A stretch of DNA of 64,000 nucleotides from Patella vulgata. Its lineage: Eukaryota > Mollusca > Gastropoda > Patellidae. Positions 34,025 through 47,749 of the stretch are shown here, piece after piece. Below the pieces are notes generated by a model. That model was given only the letters and a program-made list of their open reading frames with translations. It had not been told where the DNA came from and did not search any database. Position 1 is the stretch's first letter, and every line of letters starts with the position of its first letter. The position numbers and the translations under genes are program-made. Where the stretch lies: positions 40,146,539 through 40,210,538 of the forward strand of contig NC_065883.2 of the NCBI RefSeq assembly GCF_932274485.2, given 5' to 3'.

Positions 34025-34385
34025 AGTTTAATACTTTAGTCATGTTTCTGGATGCAACCTGCCAAACAAGTCAACAGTGAGGCTGATGTCCCCACCCCTC
34101 CCAAAATCCTAAAATAAATAGATGACACATTAATTAATCGCACATTTATTTTTTTCAAAAGTATCGAGCAATGAAACTGATTATCAACTATACACTAAGT
34201 TTCATCACTCTCTATCAGATGGAATCAAAGTTATCTTCTCCCAAAGCACCGACCAATGAAATTGCTTAGCTCTGCTTAGCTTTAGCTCGAAATGTTAATC
34301 ATTGAACTCAGTCAAGACATTCACCTAATGAACATCTACGTCAAGTTTAAATGTTCTACCTCAATTAAAAGTAGATAGTAGGGTC
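34025..34385 (+). repeat. K2 element: left terminus and diverged monomers
   Basis: The left terminus 'caacagtgaggctgatgtcc' plus 'cc' and 'aaataaatagatgacacat' matches those at 56230 and 61655. Two diverged ~147-bp monomers follow ('accaatgaaattgcttagct', 'cattgaactcagtcaagaca', 'caagtttaaatgttctacct'). It is interrupted by the K1 element starting at about 34396. Confidence 0.8.
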
Positions 34386-34395
34386 AAAGTAATGA

Positions 34396-35490
34396 AAACC
34401 AGCGGCTGACAGGCAGGATACGCCCACATTTTCGAGAGATGGATAGAGAACAAGCTAAGAAGAAAGTGATTTTTCCTACAATCAAGGGCCATAATTCAGG
34501 AAATTACAATTCGATATGCGCAAATATCAAAAGGAACCGAGATCTTTGGGTTATAAACTTACATTCCAAGTTTTAACAAAATCGGATAAAAATTGTGACC
34601 TCTATAGGGTCAACAACCTTGATATACCATATTTTTACGCTATTTGAGAACGAAGGGCGGCTATTTTGTCTGTCAGTTTTGGGCCGATTTTCACGAAATT
34701 CGAACTCAGCTGTCCTTAGGGTGTAACGGTGATATAATAATACGTTTTTTAAAATCGAATAAAAATTATGACCTCTATAGGGTCCACAAACTAAAAACCC
34801 GATTTTTCGTACAATCAGGGGCCATAATTCAGGAAGTTACCGTCCGATATGAGCGAATATCGAAAGGAACCCAGATCTTTGGGTTATAAACTTACATTTC
34901 AAGTTTCAACAAAATCGGATAAAAATTGTGACCTCTATAGGGTCCACAACCTTGATATACCGTATTTTTACGCTATTTGAGAACGAACGGTGGCCATTTT
35001 GTCTGTCAATTTTTGGCTGATTTTCACGAAATTCGAACTCAGTTGTCCTTAGGGTGTAACGGTGGTATAATTATACGTTTTTTTAAATCGGATAAAAATT
35101 ATGACCTCTATAGGGTCCACAAGCTGAAAACGTGATTTTTCGTACAATCAGGGGCCATAATTCAGGAAGTTACGGTCCGATATGCGCGAATATCGAAAGA
35201 AACCGAGATCTTTGGGTTATAAACTTATATTTCAAGTTTCAACAAAATCGGATAAAAATTGTGACCTCTATTGGGTCCACAAGCTAAAAACATGATTTTT
35301 CGTACAAACAGGGGCCATAATCCATGAAGTTTTGATCCGATACATGCCAATATCGAAAGCAGCCGAGATCTTTTGGAGATAAACCTATATTTCAAGTTTC
35401 GTCAAAATCGGATAAGAATTGTGACCTGTAGAGGGTCCACAAACAATTGTGGACGGACAGACGTCCGGACTGACAGGGGCGACGGCATAA
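34396..35490 (+). repeat. K1 tandem-core element with both ends
   Basis: The left terminus is at 34396-34460 (CCAGCGGCTGACAGGCAGGA, TACGCCCACATTTTCGAGAG). About three 333-bp-type units follow. The right terminus at about 35435-35490 has GTCCACAAACAATTGTGGAC, GGACAGACGTCC and CAGGGGCGACGG. The final CCCACAT hairpin seen at 6045-6072 is not intact here. It is inserted in K2 sequence. Confidence 0.88.
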
Positions 35491-35499
35491 TAAAAACAA

Positions 35500-38400
35500 T
35501 TTCTTTTTACCATAGCTGAAATAGTCATTTGATTTAGTTCCACAAATACTATAGCAATTATTTATCTAACTTTCTTTCATTATTTGTTGTTTTTTTTTTA
35601 TTTATATCACAGTTGAAATTTTCCTAAAAATATTTTTATGGTATTTTGATATAATGAATAAAAATGAGTAGGTATCTATATATAGATTAGCCCTTTAAAA
35701 ATTACACATTATACACATGTACAGAAACATATATGTAGGTTCTAAGTTTTAATACAGTATTGACAGTTCCATTCTCCATGATTTAAAACATCGATTAGAT
35801 TTTTACTTGATGCACCACATTTAGTTAAACAGTCTGCCAGCTGGAATTTACTCTCAGTCCATTCTATATTTTGAATCTCTTTTCGGGACAACCTTTTGTC
35901 TAACAGTGTCTTTGTTGAATGTACAGTTTCGCATAGCGATTTATTGTTTGTCACACAGTGTATTGGAACAGAGTCACTTGCCAATTTTAACACCTCATAC
36001 AGGACTGTTCTGAGTAAGCAGCATGCTTCTGCTGCCTCCAATAAAGCTAATGTTTCGGCTACAATAGTGCTAATTACAACACGCCTTATTTTCTTCGACA
36101 TCCATGATAAGGGAGAAAATTTTGCATTACTTCCCACCAGGAATACAATATACGCCGACTGTGAACCACCATCTTTCAAATTGGCCAATGATGCATCACT
36201 GAAACATGTCAAACACAGTTTCTTAATGCTACCCAAATTAGGAAATTTCAGTTCCACATTTTCTGATTTTAGTTTTTTTTATACTTTTATTGGCTTTAAA
36301 TCAATCGTCAACTGTACTGTCTTTTTGAGATACACTAACTTCACATGCATTATACGCGACGTCAGGTCTCATTTGATTGGCTGCCCAGTTCAATTGTCCA
36401 GCAATACCCCTTAACATACGCGTTTCACTTTCAGTTATTCCATCACATTTATCACGCGATCCACTTAACTCAATCTCTCCAATATATGTATTTTGATGCA
36501 TAGTTATTGTGTTATCCTTTTGGTTCAGTTCTAACCCAACATACTTAAATGCCAGACTTTCTTCTGTGCCCATGATAAACTTAGTTCTAACAGTTTTTAT
36601 CACCTTATTCACAAATAGTTCTGATCCACCCCAACAAATATCGTCCACATGACAGCATATTACACCTTGTAGTTTTTCTTGAAAATGCCCGTAGAAGAGC
36701 GCTTCATCGCATTTACTCATTGTTGCTCCACAATTGATCAATTCTTCCTTTACTCGAAGATACCAGACTCTAGGTGCATCAGAAAGACCAGTAGTTTTTA
36801 ATTTCCAAAGCTTACCATTACCAACTTCTGGAGGAGGCTTGAGAAATATATCTCTATCAATTTCATTTCCTTGTAGAAAAGCTGCCTTAACATCAAGGGA
36901 ATTCAGTTTCCATCCAAAACTAGATATGATTGTCAATACAAGTCTTAAATTTTCCTTACAGCATGTTGGAGAATCTGTTCTTAAATCTAAAGATCTTTCC
37001 TCAAACCCACGCGCTACAAGTCTTGCTTTTACAACAGATTTACCGTCTTTGACTTTTTCGGTTATCACCCATCTGACAGAGATACTAGTTTGACCCTCAT
37101 CTGGAACTTCGGTAAAAACATCATGGACTCGCCATTTGTTTATTTCGTCCAATTTTGCCTGGGATACTTCTAAAGAGCTGTTGTGTATACTAACACTGTT
37201 AATAAATACCTCTTCTACAGTCTCCCATTTCAGAGATTCCAGGTTTATACTTCTCAATGTACCATTGTTCAGGTCCTTAATGTTGACCCAATATCGTTTT
37301 TTTCCTGTAGCTTTACCTGCTCTATTTAATACCACAGCTTCTATCCAGTCATCCATGTCTGGTTGATGATAAATGATTTTACATCCTTTAATCGGTAGTT
37401 CAATACAACCATCAACTTTTGTCAAAGGTACAGTATCACAATTACTAGTTTTACTATTAGTGTCACTGCTAACTTCATCATTCGAGTCTATACTAGTTTG
37501 ATCACTATTTAAATTAACTTCTTTTTCTATTGGAACATTTTCATCTTTGAGCAGTTCATAATTTTGATGAGTTTCACACGAACTGTCACCTACTTCATCA
37601 CATTTTGTATCTTCAACAGTTTCATTTTCATCCACATTCATCATGTCACTTGTTTTATTATTTACTAAAGTTTCATTTTTCTCATGTCTTAAATGGCATG
37701 GGTGAACCCGTACATAAATACCACCATGTCTTACAAAAATTTGCTGATTATCCTTTCCGATAACAACCCCTGGCCCCCTCCACTTATTAGAATCATTTCG
37801 ATTGCAAAATACATGATCGCCAGGCTGATAGATAAGTCCAGTTGATGGTCTGACTTGATGTCTTGTAGCTATTCTTAATTTTTCACTTGATTCGCTTTCA
37901 ATGAAGGCCTTTCTTGCAGTGTGTAAGGCATTAAGATGATCCGCAATAAGCTCGCTTTTTGTACTGGCTTCTAGTGCTGAAGGTTTATCAGTAACAGCTG
38001 AAGGTAGATTTGGGTTTTTCCCAAAGACAAGTTGGTTAGGACTATAACCGTAGATGCTCTGCAGTGCAGCGCTATTTGTAAGGACGGTTTGTGTCTACCA
38101 TAATCTTTTCTACCATACTTCCAATAATGCCGTTATGTTTTTCTGTGATACCGTTCAACCATGGTGACTCAGCAGCTGTTGTGAGCACTCTAATGTTCAA
38201 ATTTTCAGCCATATCGCGGAAAAGTTCATTATTTAATTCTCCCCCATTGTCACTCAGAAACTGATTTGGAACTCCAAATATTGCAATCCAATTCCTAAAC
38301 AAATTGTCAATGATTTCTTCTTTTCGTTTAGATTAATGATAGTGGCTACACTGTATCTTGTGGCATGATCTATAAGATGTAGAATTATTGAACCGTTAAT

Positions 38401-40205
38401 CATTTTCAAGTCCATGGAGACTGTATCGTTGAACTCTCTAGCCAAGGTAAACCCTACCACTGGTCATAATGAAGGTCTTTTGTATTGCCTACATATCACA
38501 CAAGTTTTATCTATGTCTCTAGTCAACTGAATAAATTCCTTATCATCTATTCCTGCCTCTTTCACCAATTTAACCAACTTATCGCTCCCTGGATGTCCAA
38601 ATTGCTTGTGTAACTTAACGACCATTTTTTCTTTTTCACTTGTTGGTTTTTCAGACACATTGAAAAGAACACTATTCGAAATATTTTTTATCATATCTAC
38701 ATTTTGACCCAAAATATTCACACGATCATTCACAAAATCTATGTTAGTCTTATTTTCTTTCATCCAGTTTTTACTTAACAGAAGTGGCAAATCACAGTTA
38801 ACAACGTCAGTTTCTATATTTAAATGACAACCATTAATATAAGCTGGAATTTCAACAAGTCTGGAAGATTTTAATGATGCTCCATTTCCAAACCGGATGT
38901 ACTTGAGCTTTGTTTCACACGTTTAATATCTTCCTTGCTGAGAGTGTCTAAGTAACATTCAAGCCAATGTTCGCCACAAACATTTTTTGTGCAACCACTA
39001 TCCAAAATGGCTGAATTTAGCATTTCACCTATAAATGTTTCAATTAAACATTCATGTGTCTCTCCCGAAAATAAGGTTATCTTACTGTCTAATGTTCTTG
39101 CCTCATAACTGTCTGGACAGTCTTTAGCCCAATGAAAAATTGAATGGCAGATGGCACACTTGGAAGGATTCCCAGAAGGATCTAAAGGATTTGTTTTCCG
39201 TCCCCCTCTTGACAAATGGTACTTGGCATTACTGCGATGAGGATATGTATCGATTGGTCTGGATTCCCAATTTCCCCTAGTACGTGACGAGTAATTATTA
39301 TATGGTCGTCAGTAATTATTGCTGCTGCTTCGACCACGCCAATTTCCACGAGTCCCTGAGAAGGGACTATTACCATAACTGTTATACAAAACATCTTCTT
39401 CTTGTTGATCCATTTCTATTTTAAGACCACCATTTACTTCTCTTTTAATTTCTGAGGAATTTTCGGCTATATAGTCAAAAATAGATTTCAACTGTCTCTT
39501 CATATTTTCATATGTCAATTTGGAAATAGTAGCACAGGCTAATTGTTGTTTTTCTTCGGTAATGTTAGCACTTTTTAAGAGTCTATAAGCCAGAACACCG
39601 TCGGGCAGTTCCATTTCACAGCTTTTAATTTTATAATATAGTCGTTCGAATTCATTTTTATAATCACCAATACTCATGCCACGAGGCCTTTGGAATTTCT
39701 CGAATCTGTACTAAGCCATAAATGCTACTTGTTGGGCATCCTTTGCATACAAAGATTTCAGTTCAGTTTTGTTGTCAAAACGTCGACACCATCATTGCCG
39801 CTTAGGTCCTTAATGTCTATATCTATACACGCTTTTCTCGCTTGACCCTCTAGTGATAGGTGAATGGCCGGTCCTTGTTTTTTCTTATCTAAATCCGTGA
39901 CACATCCCCATATTTCAATTTCTCTCATCCACGAATCTAAATCCGTGACACATCCCCATATTTCAATTTCTCTCATCCACGAATCAAAGTCATCAGTTAG
40001 ACTTGTCAGAGAAGGTGGAGAATACATTTTTCTAGAAGCCGCCATCTTGTCGCTTATACCATTGAAAACATCGCCATAGGTCTCTCGCTTTGCTGTCACT
40101 ACCAGGACAATTAATATCAAAGTTAATGTCGCTATTTTTATCTGACCTTTCTTTGCGCTCTTCATTTGTCCATTTTCATTACCCCACGCTCTGCTACCAT
40201 GTTAA
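35500..40205 (-). mobile_element. Ty1/copia LTR retroelement, broken fossil
   Basis: On the minus strand, in copia order: gag-like region 39309-40165; zinc knuckle (CAICHSIFHWAKDC) and protease with LDSGCTKNVCG at 38871-39215; GAG-pre-integrase and zinc site plus integrase core (DNGGELNNELF) at 38072-38790; reverse transcriptase at 36301-37644 with CHVDDI; RNase H at 35742-36257. A primer-binding site complementary to initiator tRNA-Met (TGGTAGCAGAGC, 40188-40199) marks the 5' side, so the 5' LTR should lie above about 40200. No matching LTR pair was recognised by eye. The element is broken, with roughly half a dozen breaks, but the RT-bearing frame is still long, so it is probably younger than the Pao fossil. 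Confidence 0.9.
36301..37644 (-). pseudogene. Copia fossil: integrase C-terminal and reverse transcriptase region
   Basis: Copia RT signatures are VVKARLVARGFEE, LNSLDVKAAFLQGNEID and CHVDDICWGG, followed by MRPDVAYN. It is the longest remaining frame of the fossil element. The element as a whole is broken. Confidence 0.88.
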
Positions 40206-40560
40206 ATGACCACACTATATTATATTCAATACTTTATTCTGACTTCCATTAGACCATTACATGTTCTCGCTTCGATGTACAGAATACTTATGCACGCTTT
40301 ACCATGACAACTAGATCTATGACTGCACACACACACATCTCATTACTATTCATATATGCAGATGCATATGCATATATGCATTTTTATGCAGATGGGTTTC
40401 AATGAATTGCCCCATGATATAACAGGCACTCTTCTCGACTTGCTGTGTTCTAATCTTAAATTCAAATAATCCAACCTTATCAGAAACCATGCAATTCCAC
40501 CTTACAATGAGTTCAATCTCATTACTATTCATATATTCATATATTCAAAGGTCATAAGTA
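40206..40560. other. Presumed 5'-LTR region of the copia fossil and flank
   Basis: The region lies directly outside the primer-binding site, so it should be LTR, but I could not find its partner near 35500-35740. It holds an (ac)n stretch near 40326 and repeated 'catatgcagatgcatatgca' words. Bases 40379-40515 recur at 40866-41004. Confidence 0.4.
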
Positions 40561-41004
40561 TTCATGTTAACAATAATTGCTAGAAATAATAATTCATAAA
40601 CAAATATCTATTAAGTGAATCAAGGATTATTTTGAGTTTGATTTTGTAGGTACTTCTATGAAAATGTTTTTTTATTTATATAGTCATAAAGTAATGGGTA
40701 ATGGTAATTAATTACTTTCAATGTAATGGGTAATGGTAATTAATTACTTTCAATGTAATGGGTAATGGTAATTGTAATGATTACATTTAAAAAGTAATGG
40801 TAATGTAATTAATTACATTGGTAATGTAATAGCCCCAGTCCTGCCTAACCCTGGACCTAGCCCTAGCAATTTTTATGCAGATGGGTTTCAATGAATTGCC
40901 CCATGATATAACAGGCACTTTTCTCGACTTGCAGTGTTCTAATCTTAAATTAAAATAATCCAACCTTATCAGAAACCATGCAATTCCACCTTACAATGAG
41001 TTCA
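40379..41004 (+). repeat. Direct repeat pair (~138 bp) flanking a minisatellite
   Basis: Bases 40379-40515 and 40866-41004 are near-identical ('tatgcagatgggtttcaatg', 'ttgccccatgatataacagg'). Between them, at about 40690-40830, is an AT-rich minisatellite of ~32 bp ('aatgggtaatggtaattaat' plus 'tactttcaatgt') with about three copies, degenerating into taatnacatt words. Confidence 0.85.
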
Positions 41005-42072
41005 ATTGATTTAAGGTTTATTATATAATGAATAATGCATTACGTGTCGCATTTTGGAATTCCAAGTATATTCTTATTTGGAATTCCAGGTACAATAGAC
41101 ATTTATACCACTGCTACCAAACTTATTTGAAAATGAAAAGTACTTTTCTAATTTTTGCTTTCTTTTTTTCTTTTCGTGTAGTGCATGCTCTGTTTTTTTT
41201 ATATTTGTCAGTGATAATTATTGGATGCATAATAGGATAATTATTAAGGATATTAACATCTACATGAGTAAGGTAAGCACATTCTGCATATTGCATTTAT
41301 ATATTTAACCATGCATTTCTCCGTTATTAGAAAGTTTTAACTATGTACGGGTAAGTACATAATAGCAAATATTCATCCTTATTACATCAACAATTTATTA
41401 TACAATTTATGGACAGGTTGATTTAATTAAATTATTTACATATGAAGAAGTAATATATAGAAAAAAGGTAAAATAACAAGCTAATCAGATTGCTCATCTC
41501 TGCTCACCGTAAACAGACAATGTTCATGCAATTCCACCTTACAATGAGTTCAATTGATTTAAGGTTTATTATATAATGAATAATGCATTACGTGTCGCAT
41601 TTTGGAATTCCAAGTATATTCTTATTTGGAATTCCAGGTACAATAGACATTTATACCACTGCTACCAAACTTATTTGAAAATGAAAAGTACTTTTCTAAT
41701 TTTTGCTTTCTTTTTTTCTTTTCGTGTAGCGCATGCTCTGTTTTGTATGTATATTTTTTTTATATTTGTCAGTGATAATTATTGGATGCATAATAGGATA
41801 ATTATTAAGGATATTAACATCTACATGAGTAAGGTAAGCACATTCTGCATATTGCATTTATATATTTAACCATGCATTTCTCCGTTATTAGAAAGTTTTA
41901 ACTATGTACGGGTAAGTACATAATAGCAAATATTCATCCTTATTACATCAACAATTTATTATACAATTTATGGACAGGTTGATTTAATTAAATTATTTAC
42001 ATATGAAGAAGTAATATATAGAAAAAAGGTAAAATAACAAGCCAATCAGATTGCTCATCTCTGCTCACCGTA
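40977..42072 (+). repeat. Recent 548-bp tandem duplication
   Basis: Bases 40977-41524 and 41525-42072 are almost identical, offset by 548. The main visible difference is a few extra bases in the second copy around 41745 ('tgtatgtatatttt'). Both contain a splice-like 'agtaaggtaagcac', but no coding sequence is recognisable. Confidence 0.92.
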
Positions 42073-42770
42073 AACAGACAATGTTCATCAACGAACTCCA
42101 TCAAGGCATTCACATAATGAACGCCTACACCAAGTTTGAACATTCTACCTCAATTAGAAGGAGAGTTATTGTGTTTCAAAGTCTCAACCAATCAAATTGC
42201 TTAACGCCCTGCCTACCCTCGACAGAAAATGTTCATCATCGAACTTAGTCAAGGTACTGATGTAATAAAGCTATACACCAAGTGTCCCGACTCTCACTTA
42301 ATTAGAACTAAAGTTATCGTGTACCAAAGCATCAACCAATCAAATTGCTTATCTCTGCTTACCCTAAGCAAAAAATTCTCATCTTTGAACTCCATCATAG
42401 ACACCTACGCCAAGTGTGAACATTCTAACTCAATTAGAATGAGAGTAAGTGTGTTACAAAGTCTCAACCAATCAAATTGCTTATCGCTCTGCTTACCCTG
42501 AGCAGAAAATGTTCATTATCGAACTTAGTCAGGGTATTGATGTAATGAAACTATACACCAAGTTTCATAACTCGTACTTAATTATAACTAAAGTTATCGT
42601 GTCCCAAAGCATCAACCAATCAAATTGCTTATCTCTGCTTACCCTAAGCAGAAAATGCTCACCCTCGAACTCATTCAAGGTATTGACCTAATAAACACAT
42701 ACACCAAGTTTGAACATTGGATCTCAATTCACAGAGAAGTAGTAATAGTGTTGTTTGTACGCTTAGGGCA
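42050..42770 (+). repeat. K2 tandem-core monomers
   Basis: About five monomers of ~147 bp of the K2 type ('accaatcaaattgcttatct', 'ctgcttaccctaagcagaaa', 'acaccaagtttgaacattct'). Odd and even monomers differ consistently, so the higher-order period is ~294 bp. The right terminus is absent; the array ends where copy B of the large repeat starts. Confidence 0.88.
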
Positions 42771-45700
42771 TAGACATCTCCGGATTTTGGTAAATTTGTA
42801 CGAATTACGGTAAAATTATAATTATCGCAACAAATCTAATACGAAGAGGCTAAAATCTGTAGATAAGGTGTGTTAATTAACAGGGGTGAGAAATTGACTG
42901 AAAGGTGATTTAATTATCTCTAGGGGATAAAATCTCTGCGACGATGTGTTTTCTGTATTGGGTGTTTATATTGAACAGGTTAAAAATGACAGACACGGTG
43001 TGTATTCTTTGTTTGGTGATTTTTCTCGAAAGCGTGTTATAATTGCACCAAAGGTGTTTTATCAAGGACTAGCAGGCTTAATCTGACGCGTTGGTGTTAT
43101 ATCCAATTTACCGTGCGATTTCTTGTTCGACCGTGTGTTTTACACAGATTAGTGGTTGTTAAGTGTAGGTCTTTATACATGGATTTATACGTGCTGTAGT
43201 TACATATGTATGTTCTTATACGTATTTTTTTTCTTGATGAATACTACGTGTTTTATACTTCATACCATAGTCGGGCTGCTGTTATTTATATATTTGTCTT
43301 TTTTGTGGGTTTAGTTTGTTTATATATTATTGTGCGTACCACTGAACTATAAATGCACGTTATTTTCCGATATCTGGACCAGCCTCCAATGATATCAGAC
43401 TAACAAATCTGTTTAAAATCTGTTTCGAAAGCAAGTTTATAAACATAAAATCGCACAATTAATGAAAACCTATTGGTTTCGTTAAGGTCTATATTTACTA
43501 CACGTGGGCGTTTTAACTCATAAATGTATTGTTTCTTACCTGGGCTGTAAATAGACCTATCCAAGAAAAAAGTAATTTCCACATATATAACAAATGATAA
43601 TTCACATATCAAATAACACTAATGCAAATAGGGACATGCGACTGCATCAACCCGCGGTGATATTGTCCATTGACGAAACAGGGGTAACCAGCTTGTCTTT
43701 GCGTGCAAAATACGGAGCTATGTATGACCTAATATCTTTGACACGTGTCCATATAGCCGCTTGTGATTCGATCAAACATTGCGTCACAAAGATGTCTTTG
43801 CATGCAAACTACAGACATTTGACTTAATACAGAAATCGATGTTTTATAAGAACAGCTAAATTTAAACACATGTTAATATTTCTATTGTTTACGATTGTAT
43901 GAAATAGCTTTATTATTTTTCTCCCGGTACTAATAAACTACGGGTCGAGTGGATCCAATTTTTATTATTTAATTTATCTACATGATGACAGATCGAGAGC
44001 ATGGCTCCATGTGTCTATTTATAAAAGCATGCAATCACCTTTGGAAATCAGTTGGTTTCCAGTCTAAAACGACTTTAAAATTTCCTTTGTTAATTCGGTC
44101 GCTTTATTTGAAAAGATTTTCATTATATGCCATAGTAATTTGTGATTTTGTTTTTATTGATTATTCTGTTTAATTGTAAACATTTCGAAATCTAAATATT
44201 TGACGAAAAACAGATCTGTAATCATCGACACGGGTTTAGAATAGTTTTATAGCATGATTTTTTATAGGGATAGATTTCTGCTACAACAATTTATTGCTGT
44301 AGTGATCAATTTCAACATTTTCACTATACATGTATTTTAAAGTCATAGTTTTAAACTTAAATAGATTCATTTGCAATATTTCCAGTCATATATTATGTTA
44401 TATTGAGTCCCACGTCATAAAAGTCTTCAACTTTTAGAACTGTGCATAGCACACATTATGTCCAGAATTTGACTTTTTAACAGCTTAAAGCATGGTTCCC
44501 GGACTAAAAACATATTCAAACTAATTAATTTGTCATAATTTTGCTTCAAATCCTTCTCAAACATTGTGATTGCGAAGGAATGTCCTGCTATAAAAATTTG
44601 ATCAAACCAGGTCATGTTTACATCACGTGACTTAACTCTCTTGGAAGTCAGAGGAGAATTCATTGCATACATAAGAAGATGTTGTCTTTAATTGCTTACT
44701 ATTTATTACAAATATCAAATCCTAATTAAATTCTCAGATTATCCACTACCCGTGTCTTTTTCCGTCAGTTTTATCTCAGAAAGTGTTGTACGTCTAACTC
44801 TTCATAAAGTTTATCAACTAGTACATCAAGCGCCTTTGACATCACGCGTGCAGAAATTCCTAATCGTTGGGCTGTTGTTTAGGGGAACCCCTACATTTTT
44901 GTCCTGTATACGCTCCATGACTGTTTTTCGGGGAATCCAGTATTTTTCTAGTAAGATTGGATATCTCTACTTTCCATATATACCAAAATTACCATACTTT
45001 TATTGGAAATAACCACCCGATAAATACTTTTCTGGGAACCCATCTTTAAATATATTTTTTTGTGTGTTCGTGAAACTGGCCCCGGTGATGATCAATTTAT
45101 TACCCCTTATAAAGTCTGGCAATTAGCAGTTGTTATATAACATCTAGCACTGTAAAACTTGTATCGTTTAATGAGGGGTTTTTAGCGCTAAAAACTATGC
45201 ATATAGTTTAATTTCAAAACATCGTTTGATATCGATAAAAATCGTTTGGAAATTACAAAAATCGTTTAATTAGTACTATAGTTTAATTTAATGGTACACT
45301 GTTTAATTTCTCCGAGAGGTGTTTAGAAATGGCCGAAGCGTTGACTTATCTAATGCTTTTATTTATTAGACGAGCAGTCCAATTTCCCGAGAGGCGTTTA
45401 AAAATCAACACCTGTTAATTTATCTACTATGTTTAACCATTAGATGAATCGTTTATTTTCCCGCGAGCCGTTTATCCGCTTGGTTCATTTTGATTACGAT
45501 TATTTGCATAGTATTATTATCCATTATCCATTCAAAATAGTAATTCCTTATTAGCAAATACATCAAAAATCAGTAAATCACGTCCGAGGTAATTATACAT
45601 TTGGTGAATATAAAAAAAAACCACATCCATAGATGCTTGCCTTACCGTGATCGTAGTATTATTATCCATTATCCATTCAAAATAGTAATTCCGCCATTGA

Positions 45701-46250
45701 CAAATACATAAAAAATCGGTAAATCACGCCCCAGGTAATTATACATTTGGAAATCCGTAAATCACATCCCATTCGTTCGTTCGTTCGTTCCTGGAGTTTT
45801 GGAGTTTTACGTCCAGTTCCACCTGAGGTGATATCGTAGACAAGTCACACACATCCCAGGTAATGTATCTTCTTTAAATCACACATGAATTAACTTCCAC
45901 CTGTAGACGTCACAGGATGAGATCGAAGTCAACCCCACAATGTAATGTTGAATGACGATAATCTCGTGAGACTTCTCACTGGCGCCAAAATCTATATAGA
46001 CAAGCTGTCGCCCATTTTCATGCAGGTCAAACAGTATCAACAGGAAATATGCTTCAATGAATACTGCCTTGATGTTACGTAAACACTTGACTGCAGTACA
46101 ACGATTTTTGTTATACCCGAATCAAATCATATTGTATTAAATCAAAGGTACAGTATCACTACCCCAATATATGTACCCGTATGGTATTACAAAAATAATT
46201 TGTTGGGCAGGTCATAACACGGATTGGGCAACGGTTTTAAAAAACAATAT
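42771..46250 (-). repeat. Large dispersed non-coding repeat, copy B
   Basis: It mirrors copy A (16475-25525) end to end but lacks the LINE, the K1 block and the piggyBac-like MITE. The end at 42771 ('gtacgcttagggcatagaca') matches the reverse of copy A's right end near 25500. Inner blocks include 'taaacacctctcggagaaat' (reversed near 45310) and the SINE/LINE-tail module (reversed, 45770-46010). No open frame is conserved with copy A. Its own length is about 3.5 kb. Confidence 0.8.
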
Positions 46251-47749
46251 ACTAAAAGGGAAAAGAAAAAAAAAGCGAGGCCCTTCTCTACCGAAAAGCC
46301 TCAGCATGCCAGATAAGTTTAAGGCCATACACAATCAAAAGTATTATTTAAAACAAAAAACAACAACAATACTGTATTTAATAATATTCACGGACTGGAA
46401 ATAATTCACGTGTATTACAACCCATATATAATTAACGAGAATTTTATATACTTCACCAGTATTTGATATACTTCGCGAGTATGTCACCTGTCTGAGTCTG
46501 AAACTCGGGCCATTTTTATTTGAGTCCGAAATGCAAGTCCGAAATGACGCGGGACCGAAATGACGTGTAATGAATACACCATGCGTAAATATAATTCTCA
46601 ATTGCATGAAAATTCTTAAACAAAAACATAAAAAAATCTCAAGTAATTACGCATTGTTTGGATTGCTTCATTTAATTAGCTAAGTGAGAGTTGGTTGTAT
46701 TTACATACGTAATTCAATTTTAAATAAAATGTTAAACACTTAATTAAAGATACATTATGGGAGATTTTAATAGAGAGTTGGCCATTCTTGCTATAACAGT
46801 TCAAAAATAGATGATGAAAGAGGAATATATTGAAAATTTCAGTCAAATTACTTTATTCTGAACAAAGTTATCACTATTGTAATTTTTGACTAGAAATAGG
46901 AGTCAACTCTCTGTTCACCGTCTCCGAGAATGGACGATCGTTTGAGTGACAGGCGTTAACTCCACCTACATAACCTCGATTATCAAGTAACGTTTTCAAT
47001 GGCTGTGGTTTGAGACAGGGTTGCAATTCAATTCGTATCACATTTATTTTTACTACAAATTATAAATAAGACTTTTAATATATAGATAAGAAGCGAAAGT
47101 TTGAAAGGAAAGGACCAAATCAATGAGGCATAATTATAGACGACTTCTTGTTAGCCTGCGTGTACTATTGTACTGTAACTGGTAGGCCTGCGCAACTCCC
47201 GAACAGTGATCCAATGGAGCTGCAATTCAACTGGGGTGATGTTGGCTGCGATTTTTATCAATTTCTATAATTTTTTCTGTAAACGCAAGTGACAAAAGAG
47301 CGTAGCCTATAATACCGACATCCAAACTCTCATTTTAACCACAACTAAACATTATATCAAGGCTGTATATATCAAACTTTCAATCAAATTGACTGACAAG
47401 CGGCCTCGCTTCGTACAATCTATCATTTAGCCTCGATCTAAAATTATTTCCGGGAGTATGACGGCAACGTAATGGTTAATTTCCGCTTACGACACCATTT
47501 AAAAATTTAATCAATCAACGAAATCATGTTTAAATCCAAGCCGAATCCAAGCCATCCGTGGGTCTACAGAGTTGATTTTGTGCTTGTTGTGTAAATAAAG
47601 ATCTAATTTATAATTTCTTTGACATCTGAAGACTAAATAAAGACTTGCAATAATCAGATTTAGCTCTTGCATAATGTATGTTTAATTAATTGCTATGGAT
47701 TAATAAAAAAAAAGAAAATATTCTTGCAATGGGCGGCATCTGGCGTGCG
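46251..47749. other. Unassigned intronic sequence
   Basis: No gene recognised. A weak inverted repeat ('gagagttggc' near 46775 and 'gagttgactcctatttcta' reversed near 46900) may be a short MITE. The remainder has no second copy in the window. Confidence 0.35.

Noticed and set aside
35896-37366. Plus-strand frames of 76-172 codons over the copia region
   Set aside because: Antisense shadows of the minus-strand pol frames, with no recognisable domain.
35500-40560. An LTR pair for the copia fossil
   Set aside because: The primer-binding site places the 5' LTR above 40200, but I could not match that sequence to anything near 35500-35740, so no LTR coordinates are claimed.
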